Source of the DNA: JBFLVT01 sp036804525
Lineage (GTDB): Bacteria > Bacillota > Desulfotomaculia > Desulfotomaculales > JASEER01
Reading direction: 5' to 3'
Length of the DNA: 64,000 bases
NCBI GenBank assembly: GCA_036804525.1
Contig: DAIRSE010000001.1
Location: forward strand, 1-64,000
This document shows positions 1-7,630 of this stretch, piece by piece. The notes under the pieces were generated by a model that was not told the DNA's origin, did not search any database, and saw only the letters and a program-made list of their open reading frames with translations. The stretch's first letter is position 1, and every line of letters begins with the position of its first letter. The position numbers and the translations under genes were made by a program.

Positions 1-54
1 GTCTCCTCGGGCTCAGCAAGTCTTAATATAGCATGCCCCCTCTAAAAGTGTCAA
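1..54 (-). promoter_or_regulatory. Promoter and ribosome binding site for a gene just outside the window
   Basis: On the minus strand a TTGACA box (49..54) and a TATATT box (25..30) are separated by 18 bases, and TG one base ahead of the -10 makes it an extended -10. A GAGGAG Shine-Dalgarno sequence lies at the extreme window edge. The layout predicts a minus-strand gene starting just left of position 1. Its identity cannot be seen. Confidence 0.7.
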
Positions 55-111
55 CAGCTTTTCGGCCTGGACTTTTGATTTGCGTCATTTTTCGGAATTG
101 GCTCCCTTTGG

Positions 112-165
112 AATTCCCGAACGGGATTTCTTCGATTCCCACGTCCTACGACTTTCCTCTTTAAT
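112..165. repeat. Short hairpin with degenerate arm (dispersed intergenic repeat)
   Basis: AATTCCCG and CGGGATT pair around two bases at 112..128, followed by TCCTACGACTT-type sequence. The same combination of a TCCC/GGGA hairpin with CTTACGACTT-like units recurs at 1144..1232 and 7576..7625. It lies downstream of yunB and has no coding content. Confidence 0.5.
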
Positions 166-845
166 TATGGGCGGATCGGTTCGGTGATCTTAAACAGACC
201 GTTGCCCAAAAGGCCGCTGTCCAGGTTGACATAGGTCAGTGGTACAGAGCCGACAACGATGTTTTCCACCAGCGGCACCCGCGTCGCAACTTTGACTTCG
301 GTTTTTTGCCACGGCACAACAACCTGCACCTGCGTATCAAGATCCAGATAAATGCTGTGGCGGGTCTGGTTAATGCCGGCTCCTTCAAACTTGTCAACCA
401 TATTTACTTGTACGGCCCCTACCGGTATAACGCGTACCGGAATATGCGGACCGTAAGAGGCGAGCAACTGGCTCCCCAAAGCCTGCCCCAGGGGAATGAC
501 AAACTCTTCCTGGCCGATACTGCGAATCCTGCCTTCTGCAGCCAGGGCAAAATCGGCTGCCAATTCGGTAATACGGCCGGTGTTGGCCTGCATCATCACA
601 ATGCGGCCCTCATTATCCTTATGCAAGTTGACAAGATCCTGGTAGCTTACATTTTGGCTCTGGATGCAACCTTTGACTGCCTCATTAATATTATTGATGG
701 TCACCTGTACTGCTTTGGCTTTGGCGATGCCCACAATTGCCGGCAGAAAGTGGCGCTCAACAATAATGAAGACATATATGAAAATGAAAACGGTCAGGAT
801 CAGCCAAACCGCTATGGCAAGCTTAATCCGGCGCCTTTTGAACAT
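165..845 (-). CDS. yunB: Sporulation protein YunB
   Basis: 226 residues. An N-terminal basic stretch (MFKRRRIK) is followed by one membrane segment at about residues 10-32; the rest is predicted outside the membrane. The middle and C-terminal pattern (asparagine-rich INNINEAV, GQALGSQLLASYGP, and the VPLVENIVVG / VPLTYVN end) matches the YunB family, which is made in the mother cell during sporulation in Bacillus and needed for efficient spore formation; its biochemical role is not known. The start was placed at the ATG preceded by GGGAGGG at eight bases; an in-frame ATG 15 codons upstream lacks a Shine-Dalgarno sequence. Confidence 0.87.
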   Translation of the reverse strand: MFKRRRIKLAIAVWLILTVFIFIYVFIIVERHFLPAIVGIAKAKAVQVTINNINEAVKGCIQSQNVSYQDLVNLHKDNEGRIVMMQANTGRITELAADFALAAEGRIRSIGQEEFVIPLGQALGSQLLASYGPHIPVRVIPVGAVQVNMVDKFEGAGINQTRHSIYLDLDTQVQVVVPWQKTEVKVATRVPLVENIVVGSVPLTYVNLDSGLLGNGLFKITEPIRP

Positions 846-897
846 GGACAGCCCTCCCGTATGGTACAGTATATGAGGGCAGCCCAACAAAAAGAAA

Positions 898-914
898 CAG
901 GGCCTGCGGCCCTG
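898..914 (-). terminator. Rho-independent terminator
   Basis: CAGGGCC and GGCCCTG pair around three bases; read on the minus strand the hairpin is followed by TTTCTTTTTG. It would stop minus-strand transcription arriving from tyrS before yunB. Confidence 0.65.
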
Positions 915-943
915 CTTCGTTGTAGGCTATAAGCTGTAGGACT

Positions 944-1072
944 CCCCGGCACTCAACTGTAGCAATCAAGTTGCAGGCAGATCCAACCTTCTGGCGTCTC
1001 GAAACTGATGGCGGCTTTGCCTTCAATGACTCTTCGAGTTGGGTGCCGGGCCGTTCGGGAATGCTCAACAAA
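944..1072. repeat. Dispersed repeat, first copy (second copy near 16290)
   Basis: The gap 846-1235 holds no convincing gene. Within it, CCGGCACTCAACT near the left side pairs with AGTTGGGTGCCGG near the right side. The core, containing GCGTCTCGAA, GCTTTG..TCAATG and GACTCTTC followed by GTGCCGGGCCGTTCGGGAAT, recurs in diverged form between pheS and pheT (16285..16375). No open frame is shared, so it looks like a non-coding mobile or hairpin repeat. Confidence 0.55.
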
Positions 1073-1143
1073 TCAGGGCCTGACCCCTAAAACAGATAGG
1101 GCCGTTTAGGCCCCTATTCGACAGCAGGTAGGTAAGGCTCGAA

Positions 1144-1232
1144 GGCATTTCCCGTTTGGGAATGCCAATCTATTCTTGTTTCACGCCTTACGCCTTACGT
1201 CTTACGTCTTATGTCTCACGTCTTACATCCAT
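1144..1232. repeat. Hairpin plus degenerate heptamer array
   Basis: GGCATTTCCC and GGGAATGCC form a stem at 1144..1166. After it comes an array of roughly seven-base units, ACGCCTT, ACGCCTT, ACGTCTT, ACGTCTT, ATGTCTC, ACGTCTT, reaching the stop codon of tyrS. It belongs to the same class as the elements near 7576, 25163 and 55262. Confidence 0.6.
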
Positions 1233-1235
1233 GCC

Positions 1236-2456
1236 TTATGTCCTGATCCGGGCGAACTTGCGCTTTCCGGCCCTGATTACCATGCCGTCGGCAATCTCTA
1301 CTACAAGGTCCGGGGAATCTACTCTTTGTTCGTTGATGCGCACCGCGCCTTGCTCGATCAGCCTCTTTGCCTCGCTCGTGCTGCCCGTTAAACCTGCCAG
1401 AAGAAGGAGTCTGGGCACCCAGATCTTTTGCTGTGCCGTTACATCCGGGGGCAGCTTGCACTCGGGCATATCGCTCGGGAGTTCGTGCTGCTGGAAAATG
1501 CGCTTGAACTCTCGCTCTGCGTATACTGCCGCATCCTCGCCGTGAAACGCACGAACGATCGTGTAAGCCAGCCGCATCTTGTAATCACGCGGGTTAACAT
1601 CCCTGCTTTCAAGCTCAGCCTTGATCTTCTTCAATTCCTCCAGCGGAACGTCGGTCACCAGTTCAAAGTAACGGACAATCAGCTCGTCGGGAATGGACAT
1701 AATTTTGCCGTACATATCCTTTGGCTCATCATTGACACCTACATAGTTGCCCAGGCTCTTGCTCATCTTCTGTACCCCGTCCAACCCTTCGAGGATCGGA
1801 GTGGTGATAGCCACCTGGGGTTCCTGCCCGTACTCCTTCTGTAACGTCCGCCCCATAAGCAGGTTAAACTTTTGGTCCGTGCCGCCGAGTTCCACGTCGG
1901 CCTGGAGAGCAACAGAGTCGTATCCCTGCATCAGGGGGTAAAAGAATTCGTGAATGCTGATCGGTACCCCGCTTTTGAACCGTTTTTCAAAATCGTCACG
2001 CTCCAGCATCCTCGCTACTGTGCAGGTCGACGACAGTCGGATCACCGCCGCGAAATCCAGGGGCGCTAGCCAGCTGCTGTTAAAAACGATATGCGTCTTT
2101 TCGGGATTCAGTACCTTGAAGACCTGTTCCTGGTACGTCCGGGCGTTGGCCTGCACTTCTTCTTCGGTAAGCTGCCGCCGTGTCTCACTTTTCCCTGTGG
2201 GGTCTCCGACACGCCCGGTAAAATCGCCGATGACCAGGTAAATTTCATGCCCGAGATCCTGGAACTGGCGCAGCTTTTGCAATACCACGGTATGACCCAG
2301 GTGGATGTCCGGCGCTGTGGGATCCAGGCCTAGTTTAACCCGGAGGGGACGCCCGGTTTTGATCGAACGCTGGAGCTTGGCGATCAGTTCTTCTTCCGGA
2401 ATTATTTCAACAACTCCGCGTTTGATAATCTCAAGCTGTTTGTCCAGCTCCAACAT
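1236..2456 (-). CDS. tyrS: Tyrosyl-tRNA synthetase
   Basis: Class I aminoacyl-tRNA synthetase that charges tRNA-Tyr, 406 residues. The HIGH-type motif is HLGH at about residues 52-55, the KMSKS motif is present as KMSKSLGN near 238, and an S4-like RNA-binding domain forms the C-terminus (RLLLLAGLTGSTSEAKRLI..GAVRIN). The start chosen (MLELDKQ) has GGAGG 11 bases upstream; the in-frame ATG six codons earlier overlaps that Shine-Dalgarno. Unlike many Firmicutes tyrS genes there is no T-box: the predicted promoter leaves only about 30 bases of leader. Confidence 0.97.
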   Translation of the reverse strand: MLELDKQLEIIKRGVVEIIPEEELIAKLQRSIKTGRPLRVKLGLDPTAPDIHLGHTVVLQKLRQFQDLGHEIYLVIGDFTGRVGDPTGKSETRRQLTEEEVQANARTYQEQVFKVLNPEKTHIVFNSSWLAPLDFAAVIRLSSTCTVARMLERDDFEKRFKSGVPISIHEFFYPLMQGYDSVALQADVELGGTDQKFNLLMGRTLQKEYGQEPQVAITTPILEGLDGVQKMSKSLGNYVGVNDEPKDMYGKIMSIPDELIVRYFELVTDVPLEELKKIKAELESRDVNPRDYKMRLAYTIVRAFHGEDAAVYAEREFKRIFQQHELPSDMPECKLPPDVTAQQKIWVPRLLLLAGLTGSTSEAKRLIEQGAVRINEQRVDSPDLVVEIADGMVIRAGKRKFARIRT

Positions 2457-2492
2457 TGTGCTTTTTTCCTCCATTAGGACAAATTTCCCTAC

Positions 2493-2522
2493 ATTATAAC
2501 AATGCTCGTCCCCAAGGGGCAA
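2493..2522 (-). promoter_or_regulatory. Sigma-A type promoter of tyrS
   Basis: On the minus strand TTGCCC (2517..2522) and TATAAT (2493..2498) are 18 bases apart. Transcription would begin near 2486, about 30 bases ahead of the tyrS start. Confidence 0.6.
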
Positions 2523-2740
2523 CATGATAGTCATCGGTTGTAAGTGTTAGTCGCAGGGCTCGAAGGGATCGGCTGGGCCGACTCCTGGTAATGTACTGGT
2601 CGTCGTTTTGAGGCGTCAGTCGTCAGTATCATTATTTCCCAAGTCATTTTAGAAGCGCCGGAAGAGTTATATAGATAGCATGACGGGGAGCGGTCGCGTG
2701 CAAGACAAACTCCCAAAAGCAGTGGAAATAACCTTGTCCA

Positions 2741-2749
2741 TGATATAAT
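2741..2749 (+). promoter_or_regulatory. Extended -10 promoter of the penicillin-binding protein gene
   Basis: TGATATAAT has a perfect TATAAT (2744..2749) with TG one base upstream. No good -35 is visible, as is common with extended -10 promoters. It lies 40 bases ahead of the plus-strand gene. Confidence 0.55.
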
Positions 2750-2789
2750 GCATCTATATTGGGTTGGCTGACAACCCGGGGAGGAGCAT

Positions 2790-5105
2790 ATGATCGAGCG
2801 AAAACGCAAAAAAAGGAAGCTGAATTTACTTCGGTTACTTATTGTACTGACAGCAGCCTTTAGCATTATCGGCGGGGGATTCGCTTTCGGCTATACTCTC
2901 TACAGCCTCCGGGACATCCCTACGTTTGACCCGGAATCGCTTACGCCCAGTAATGCCACACTTATTTACGACAAAAACGGAGAGCAAATCACCGCCATCG
3001 GCCTCGAGAAACGCATCCCGGTCAAGATCCAGGACGTCCCTGCCGTAGTCAAAAAGGCCTTTATCGCCGCCGAAGACAACCGGTTTTACCAGCACCACGG
3101 CATAGACTTGCGCGCCGTGGGACGCGCCCTGGTGGCTGACCTGCGCCACGGCGGCCTGGCTCAGGGCGGCAGCACAATCACACAGCAGTTGGCCAAAAAC
3201 TGCTTCCTGTCATCAGAAAAAAAATGGAAACGGAAGATCCAAGAGGTCTTCTTGGCAATTCAGATCGAGCGCCATTACACCAAAGACGAAATTTTTGAAA
3301 TGTACCTTAACCAGATTTATTTTGGTGAAGGGGCCTACGGCGTGGAAATGGCCTCCCGGACTTACTTTGGCAAACCGGTCTCAGCGCTGAACCTGTCTGA
3401 GGCCGCTCTCATAGCCGGTTTACCCCAGGCACCGAGCGCCTACTCGCCTTACAAGAACATGGACGCCGCTATAGCGCGGCGCAACACCGTTCTCGACCTG
3501 ATGGTCAAGTACGGCTATATCACTGCCGCCGAGGCGGCCGCAGCAAAGGAAAAGCCAATCGAGCTCAGCAAGAGCGCGGATCCTGACAGGCCGCAGTATC
3601 CTTATCCCTATTTTATCGATTACGTCACCGATCAGCTTGTCGAACGCTACGGCGACACACGCGTCTTTAAAGAAGGCTTAAGGGTGTACACCACTCTGGA
3701 CCCTGCCATCCAGCAGGCTGCCGAGGCTGCCGTCGCAAAGCCTTCGAACTTCCCTGCCACCGAGAAGGACCACAAGGGTGTTCTCCAGCCGCAGACAGCC
3801 GTTGTTGTCCTTGATCCCCACACGGGCTACATCAAGGCCATTGTCGGCGGCCGGGAGCACAAACAGATACGCGGTTGGAACCGGGCCACCCGGCCCCCCG
3901 GGCGCCAGCCCGGCTCATCCATCAAACCTATCATCGATTATGGTCCCGGCATTGAGTTGGCGGGCATGGGCCCGGCTACGGTGATCGACGATTACCCGAT
4001 TGAGTATCCCGGCAATCCCGGTTACAAACCCAAGAATTACGATGGTCAATACCGCGGTATGGTCACGATGCGCACGGCCGTAGCACTGTCCATCAACACG
4101 GTTGCCGTCCAGGTCCTCGATCGGGTCGGCATTTACCGAGCTGCCGAATTCGCCCGCAAACTGGGCATCACGTCGGTCAACCCCGACCGTGAAGGGCTGT
4201 CCATGGCCCTGGGCGCCTCGCTGGTAACGCCCCTGCAAATGGCCGGAGCCTACGGCGCTTTTGCCAACCAGGGCGTCTACGTGGAACCCACCGCAATCAC
4301 TCTTGTTAAAGACGCGCACGGGAAAGTGCTGGATCAGTTCCAACCCCGAAAGGAAAGGGTGATGAGGGCGACCACAGCCTACCTGATCACCGACATGCTG
4401 CGCACAGCGGTACAGTCCGGAACCGGTAAGCGCGCTGCTTTAGGGGCACGGCCTGTGGCCGGTAAGACCGGTACCACCGACGACAGGGACAACAACTGGT
4501 TTTGCGGTTATACGCCCGAACTTGTCTGCGCGGTTTGGATGGGCTACGACAACGATAATGCAGCCAAGCCCCGGTCCCTTCCTCCGGGATCTTTCGGCGG
4601 GACCTACACGGCCCAGATCTGGAAGGACGTCATGAGCAAAGCCTTGAAAGGGGTCCCCATCCGTGACTTCCCACGCCCGGGCAACCTTGTGACCGCCTCG
4701 GTCGACAGTAAATCCGGGCTCCTTCCCGGACCCAACACGCCGCCGGAACACATTGTTACCGATCTCTTTGTCCGGGGAACCGTACCGACTGAAGAAGACA
4801 ACAGCCATGTCCTGGCCGAGATCTGTCCCACATCTGGGCTGTTAGCTACCGAATACTGCCCTGAACGGGTGGCACGCGTTCTCTTTAAAACCGACTACGA
4901 GGTCCCGTCCTTTGTCAAGGATTATGCTGAACGGCTGCCGACCAAAAAGTGTAACATCCATGGTCCCGGCAGCACCCTTGAGCCGCTGCCTCCAGGAAGC
5001 GAGGTGCCCAGTGTTCTTCCACCGATAGAGGAAGTCGGGCCCCCGCTGCGGCCCGAAGATACCCCTAACGGTGCCACCAAACCTAATCAAAACAACAACT
5101 GGTAA
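2790..5105 (+). CDS. Class A penicillin-binding protein (PBP1A type)
   Basis: Bifunctional peptidoglycan glycosyltransferase/transpeptidase anchored in the membrane, 771 residues. A basic N-terminus precedes a membrane segment at about residues 14-37. The GT51 domain shows catalytic EDNRF from residue 95 and GGSTITQQLAKN. The transpeptidase domain shows SSIK with the active serine at 376, the SIN motif, and KTGT at about 559. The C-terminal tail is proline-rich. GAGGAG sits just before the ATG. It stands alone on the plus strand between two minus-strand blocks. Confidence 0.95.
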   Translation: MIERKRKKRKLNLLRLLIVLTAAFSIIGGGFAFGYTLYSLRDIPTFDPESLTPSNATLIYDKNGEQITAIGLEKRIPVKIQDVPAVVKKAFIAAEDNRFYQHHGIDLRAVGRALVADLRHGGLAQGGSTITQQLAKNCFLSSEKKWKRKIQEVFLAIQIERHYTKDEIFEMYLNQIYFGEGAYGVEMASRTYFGKPVSALNLSEAALIAGLPQAPSAYSPYKNMDAAIARRNTVLDLMVKYGYITAAEAAAAKEKPIELSKSADPDRPQYPYPYFIDYVTDQLVERYGDTRVFKEGLRVYTTLDPAIQQAAEAAVAKPSNFPATEKDHKGVLQPQTAVVVLDPHTGYIKAIVGGREHKQIRGWNRATRPPGRQPGSSIKPIIDYGPGIELAGMGPATVIDDYPIEYPGNPGYKPKNYDGQYRGMVTMRTAVALSINTVAVQVLDRVGIYRAAEFARKLGITSVNPDREGLSMALGASLVTPLQMAGAYGAFANQGVYVEPTAITLVKDAHGKVLDQFQPRKERVMRATTAYLITDMLRTAVQSGTGKRAALGARPVAGKTGTTDDRDNNWFCGYTPELVCAVWMGYDNDNAAKPRSLPPGSFGGTYTAQIWKDVMSKALKGVPIRDFPRPGNLVTASVDSKSGLLPGPNTPPEHIVTDLFVRGTVPTEEDNSHVLAEICPTSGLLATEYCPERVARVLFKTDYEVPSFVKDYAERLPTKKCNIHGPGSTLEPLPPGSEVPSVLPPIEEVGPPLRPEDTPNGATKPNQNNNW

Positions 5106-5133
5106 GGGGTTTGCACCCTTACCAGTTGTTGTT
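5091..5133 (+). terminator. Long perfect hairpin overlapping the stop codon
   Basis: Eighteen bases (5091..5108) are perfectly complementary to 5116..5133 around a seven-base loop. The TAA stop of the penicillin-binding protein gene lies inside the left arm. There is no uninterrupted U tract, only TTGTTGTT at the base of the stem, so it may act as a terminator or mRNA 3'-end stabiliser. Confidence 0.6.
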
Positions 5134-5262
5134 CGCGCTGAGCATTGAGCGCTGAGCACTAAGCATTAGGCATTTCAAACAGATTCGGATTGGCCGAATC
5201 CCTTTGCTGTCTCCAATTACCCATCTCCAACTACTAACTGCCAATATTTAACATTTAGCATC
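5134..5262. repeat. Composite hairpin/heptamer intergenic repeat
   Basis: Left arm: GAGCATTGAGCGCTGAGC, then ACTAAGCATTAGGC. Centre: GATTCGG / CCGAATC hairpin at 5182..5200. Right arm: degenerate CCAATTACCCATCTCCAACT and ACATTTAGCATCC units. This shows the full plan of the repeat class: a central palindrome with degenerate oligomer arms on both sides. Confidence 0.6.
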
Positions 5263-5296
5263 CAACCGTTGACAGCGGCGATGGTATAACGTTTAG

Positions 5297-6529
5297 TTAA
5301 ACCATTGCTTTCTGGCTTGCTTCAATCGCCTTGTCGATTTCGCGCTGGAGTTCCGGCGGTAGCCCGTCAAGGCGTACATTCAAAAAGCCCCGGACGATCG
5401 TCGCTGTCGCCTCCTCCTCATCGAGGCCTCGGGCCATAAGGTATTCGATTTCTTCCGGAGCAATCTTGCCGACCGCCGCCTCGTGCGACATTTCCGCTCC
5501 GGCTACCCGGGCTTCCAGCTCGGGCACAGCGTGAATGAGGCCCTTTTCGGAGAGGATCAGGCCGTGGCATTCCAGGTGTGCTTTTACACCTTCGGCTGCT
5601 CCGACAAGGTGCCCGCGGCTGATGATATCGCCGCCGGTGGTGATGGTTCTGGCGATGGACTCCGCTCTCGTTTCGGGCGCTTGCAATACTACGCGGGATC
5701 CGACGTCCATGTACGTCCCCGGAGGAGCTACCAGGATGCTGTTAAAGCGCGCCGTCGCGCCGCGGCCGGCTAGGTAGGCTGTCGGGTACATCTGGAGCAT
5801 CTCGACCGGGTGCAGGCAGACATAATTGGAAAGAAACAGGCCGCCTTCCCCGACATAGGTCGCACTCCTCGGACGCACCTGCATGTTCTCCGCCCAGTTG
5901 TGGATCATCGTAAAGGTGAGCTTGGCGTTTTTCTTAACGTAGAATTCGGAAATACCCAGATGCATACCCTTGCGGACATCCGGTGCACTGGCGCAGCCGG
6001 TAACCACATTAAGCTCGGCGCCTTCCTCAACGACGACGATGTTGTGGACCGCCTGAGCAAGGTTGTTCTCAGCAATGTAAAGACAAGCCTGTAAGGGGTA
6101 AGTAACCTTAACCCCCGGCAGGGCCCGGATAAAGTAACCGTGCCTGGCTTTATCCCTGGCATAGGCGGTAAACTCGTCCTGATCGGAACGGACCAGCCGC
6201 CAGCGGTAATCATTCAGCCAATCGTACTTTTCCAGCGCCTGACTCGTGCTCATTATCTCCAGACCGTCCTGCTGGACGGCACAATGGACAACGGAAAGGT
6301 CCATCTGCACGTACGTTCCGGCGCGTCCCCGGCCATCCACGTCGATACCGCTCTGGAGCATGCGTTCCCTGTCCTTCTCTTCCAGGGTGCGGAGATCTTC
6401 AATGTAAGTATGCTGGCAGGACTGATCAGAGAAGGCGTTCGGCAACACCTTTAGTTCTTTCATACCCCGTGCAGGTGCCTCACCTGCCGGAGGATCGGCT
6501 GGGTTCGGCAACACCTTTAGTTCTTTCAT
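5297..6529 (-). CDS. sufB: SufB/SufD-family iron-sulfur cluster assembly protein
   Basis: 410 residues, scaffold subunit that partners the SufC ATPase in Fe-S cluster assembly. The C-terminal beta-helix core typical of the SufB/SufD superfamily is clear (GARFNSILVAPPGTYMDVG, TRAESIARTITTGGDIISRG, AEMSHEAAVGKIAPEEIEYL). A lone SufC-SufB pair without sufD, sufS or sufU resembles the minimal SMS/SufBC systems of anaerobes and archaea. The ATG overlaps the sufC stop as ATGA. The first 22 codons come from an in-frame duplication: MKELKVLPN appears twice, at residues 1-9 and 23-31. Confidence 0.88.
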   Translation of the reverse strand: MKELKVLPNPADPPAGEAPARGMKELKVLPNAFSDQSCQHTYIEDLRTLEEKDRERMLQSGIDVDGRGRAGTYVQMDLSVVHCAVQQDGLEIMSTSQALEKYDWLNDYRWRLVRSDQDEFTAYARDKARHGYFIRALPGVKVTYPLQACLYIAENNLAQAVHNIVVVEEGAELNVVTGCASAPDVRKGMHLGISEFYVKKNAKLTFTMIHNWAENMQVRPRSATYVGEGGLFLSNYVCLHPVEMLQMYPTAYLAGRGATARFNSILVAPPGTYMDVGSRVVLQAPETRAESIARTITTGGDIISRGHLVGAAEGVKAHLECHGLILSEKGLIHAVPELEARVAGAEMSHEAAVGKIAPEEIEYLMARGLDEEEATATIVRGFLNVRLDGLPPELQREIDKAIEASQKAMV

Positions 6530-6532
6530 ACC
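6437..6532. repeat. 30-base direct repeats flanking a small palindrome inside sufB
   Basis: Bases 6437..6466 are repeated exactly at 6503..6532. The 36 bases between them contain GCAGGTG-CCT-CACCTGC (6471..6487). The period is 66 bases, so the frame is kept and sufB gains 22 codons at its start. It looks like a palindromic insertion with a long target duplication, or a tandem duplication with later palindrome growth. Confidence 0.8.
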
Positions 6533-7299
6533 TTCACATCCTCGATCAAGGAACAGCGAACGCACTCGCCGTATCCCAGTTTTTGAATACAGTTGAAGAG
6601 TTCAAGAGGATTGCCCTGACACGACAGGTGCCCCTCGTACATTACGTGTCCAACATCGGCGTTCACGTACTTGAGAATATGGCCGGTGTGCGTGATAATC
6701 AGCCCGGCCTTGGTACGCTCGCTGCGTTTTTGACGAGGGGGCTTGCCGTTCGGGTTCAGGTCACCGCGCTGCAGGAGACGGTTGATCGTTTTGCCGAGAA
6801 GGTCGATGTTCTCCAGGTCGACTCCTGATTCGGGCTCATCGATGAGGACGAGATCAGGATCCTGAACAAGCAACTGCAGGAGTTCGGAACGCTTGACTTC
6901 TCCGCCGGAAAACCCAAGGTTGACATCGCGGTCCATAAATCTGTCCATTTTCAGCTGAGCGGGTAACTCCGGTGATACCGGCCTGTCGTGAGCGCAGATC
7001 TTAAGCATGTCCTTCATCGGCAGACCCTTAATGGTAGGCGGACGCTGAAAGGACAAGCCTATGCCCAAGCGAACCCTTTCATACACAGGCATGTTGGTAA
7101 TGTCATGCCCCTTGAAGATAATGCTGCCCTCTATGACTTTATAGCGGCTGAAACCCATAAGGGTACCCAAAAGAGTAGACTTCCCAGACCCATTTGGCCC
7201 AAAAAGAATATGGGTCTCGCCGGGAAGGATTTCCAGATTAACTCCTTCAAGAATCTTTTTCCCGTCAACGGCTACTGTAAGATTAGTTACTTTTAGCAT
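6526..7299 (-). CDS. sufC: SufC iron-sulfur assembly ATPase
   Basis: ABC-type ATPase without membrane domains, 257 residues, energising the adjacent SufB-family scaffold. Walker A is GPNGSGKST, the signature is FSGGEVKRSE, and Walker B is LVLIDEPESGVD, the serine-glycine pair after DEPE being usual for SufC. A 30-residue insert after the Walker B helix (NPNGKPPRQKRSERTKAG) is lysine/arginine-rich. GGGGG lies seven bases ahead of the chosen ATG. It is cotranscribed with sufB through a 4-base overlap. Confidence 0.93.
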   Translation of the reverse strand: MLKVTNLTVAVDGKKILEGVNLEILPGETHILFGPNGSGKSTLLGTLMGFSRYKVIEGSIIFKGHDITNMPVYERVRLGIGLSFQRPPTIKGLPMKDMLKICAHDRPVSPELPAQLKMDRFMDRDVNLGFSGGEVKRSELLQLLVQDPDLVLIDEPESGVDLENIDLLGKTINRLLQRGDLNPNGKPPRQKRSERTKAGLIITHTGHILKYVNADVGHVMYEGHLSCQGNPLELFNCIQKLGYGECVRCSLIEDVKV

Positions 7300-7383
7300 C
7301 AAATTACCCCCGTCAACTGAAAGTCGCCACCAGGGAACCGGGAGAAACACCCGGGGCTTTACGTTCATACCCGCACTTTACCA

Positions 7384-7488
7384 TTAAGATATGGGAAACC
7401 CTGTCTTCCTATCCTTTTCGTGCAGGTTCCCCAGGCGTCCAAAGGCCTCCTGAACACCTTCCGGAACAATCATAACCGAACCAGTCAT
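7384..7488 (-). CDS. Possible small ORF upstream of sufC, unrecognised
   Basis: The gap 7300-7630 contains a minus-strand open frame of 50 codons (7384..7536) bounded by stops; from its first ATG it encodes 34 residues (MTGSVMIVPEGVQEAFGRL and a charged end). Composition looks protein-like (balanced hydrophobic/charged), but no family is recognised and there is no clear Shine-Dalgarno. It could be a small gene, a degraded C-terminus, or chance. Confidence 0.25.
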   Translation of the reverse strand: MTGSVMIVPEGVQEAFGRLGNLHEKDRKTGFPIS

Positions 7489-7575
7489 GATATTCTCTAT
7501 CAGCTTCGCAAAACCTGCCTTTTTGAATTCGCCCTCTTAATCTGGCCTTACAGCCTATAGCCATTTAATTAACCG

Positions 7576-7625
7576 GGCATTCCCGAACGGGAATGCCTTC
7601 GAGTCTTACTACTTACGACTTACCA
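7576..7625. repeat. Perfect 10-bp hairpin plus CTTAC-type units
   Basis: GGCATTCCCG and CGGGAATGCC are perfectly complementary around AA (7576..7597). CTTACTACTTACGACTTACC follows and runs into the mutS2 stop. It is a close relative of the element at 1144..1232, with hairpin and array in the same order. Confidence 0.6.
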
Positions 7626-7630
7626 CTATT

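Noticed and set aside
306..932. Long plus-strand open frame opposite yunB
   Set aside because: It is antisense to a recognised gene, has no family resemblance and runs into intergenic repeats.
1176..1240. CRISPR-like array of short repeats
   Set aside because: Units are 6-8 bases, degenerate, without spacers, and no cas genes are present.
2457..2530. T-box in front of tyrS
   Set aside because: No AGGGTGGnACCGCG core and the predicted leader is only about 30 bases.
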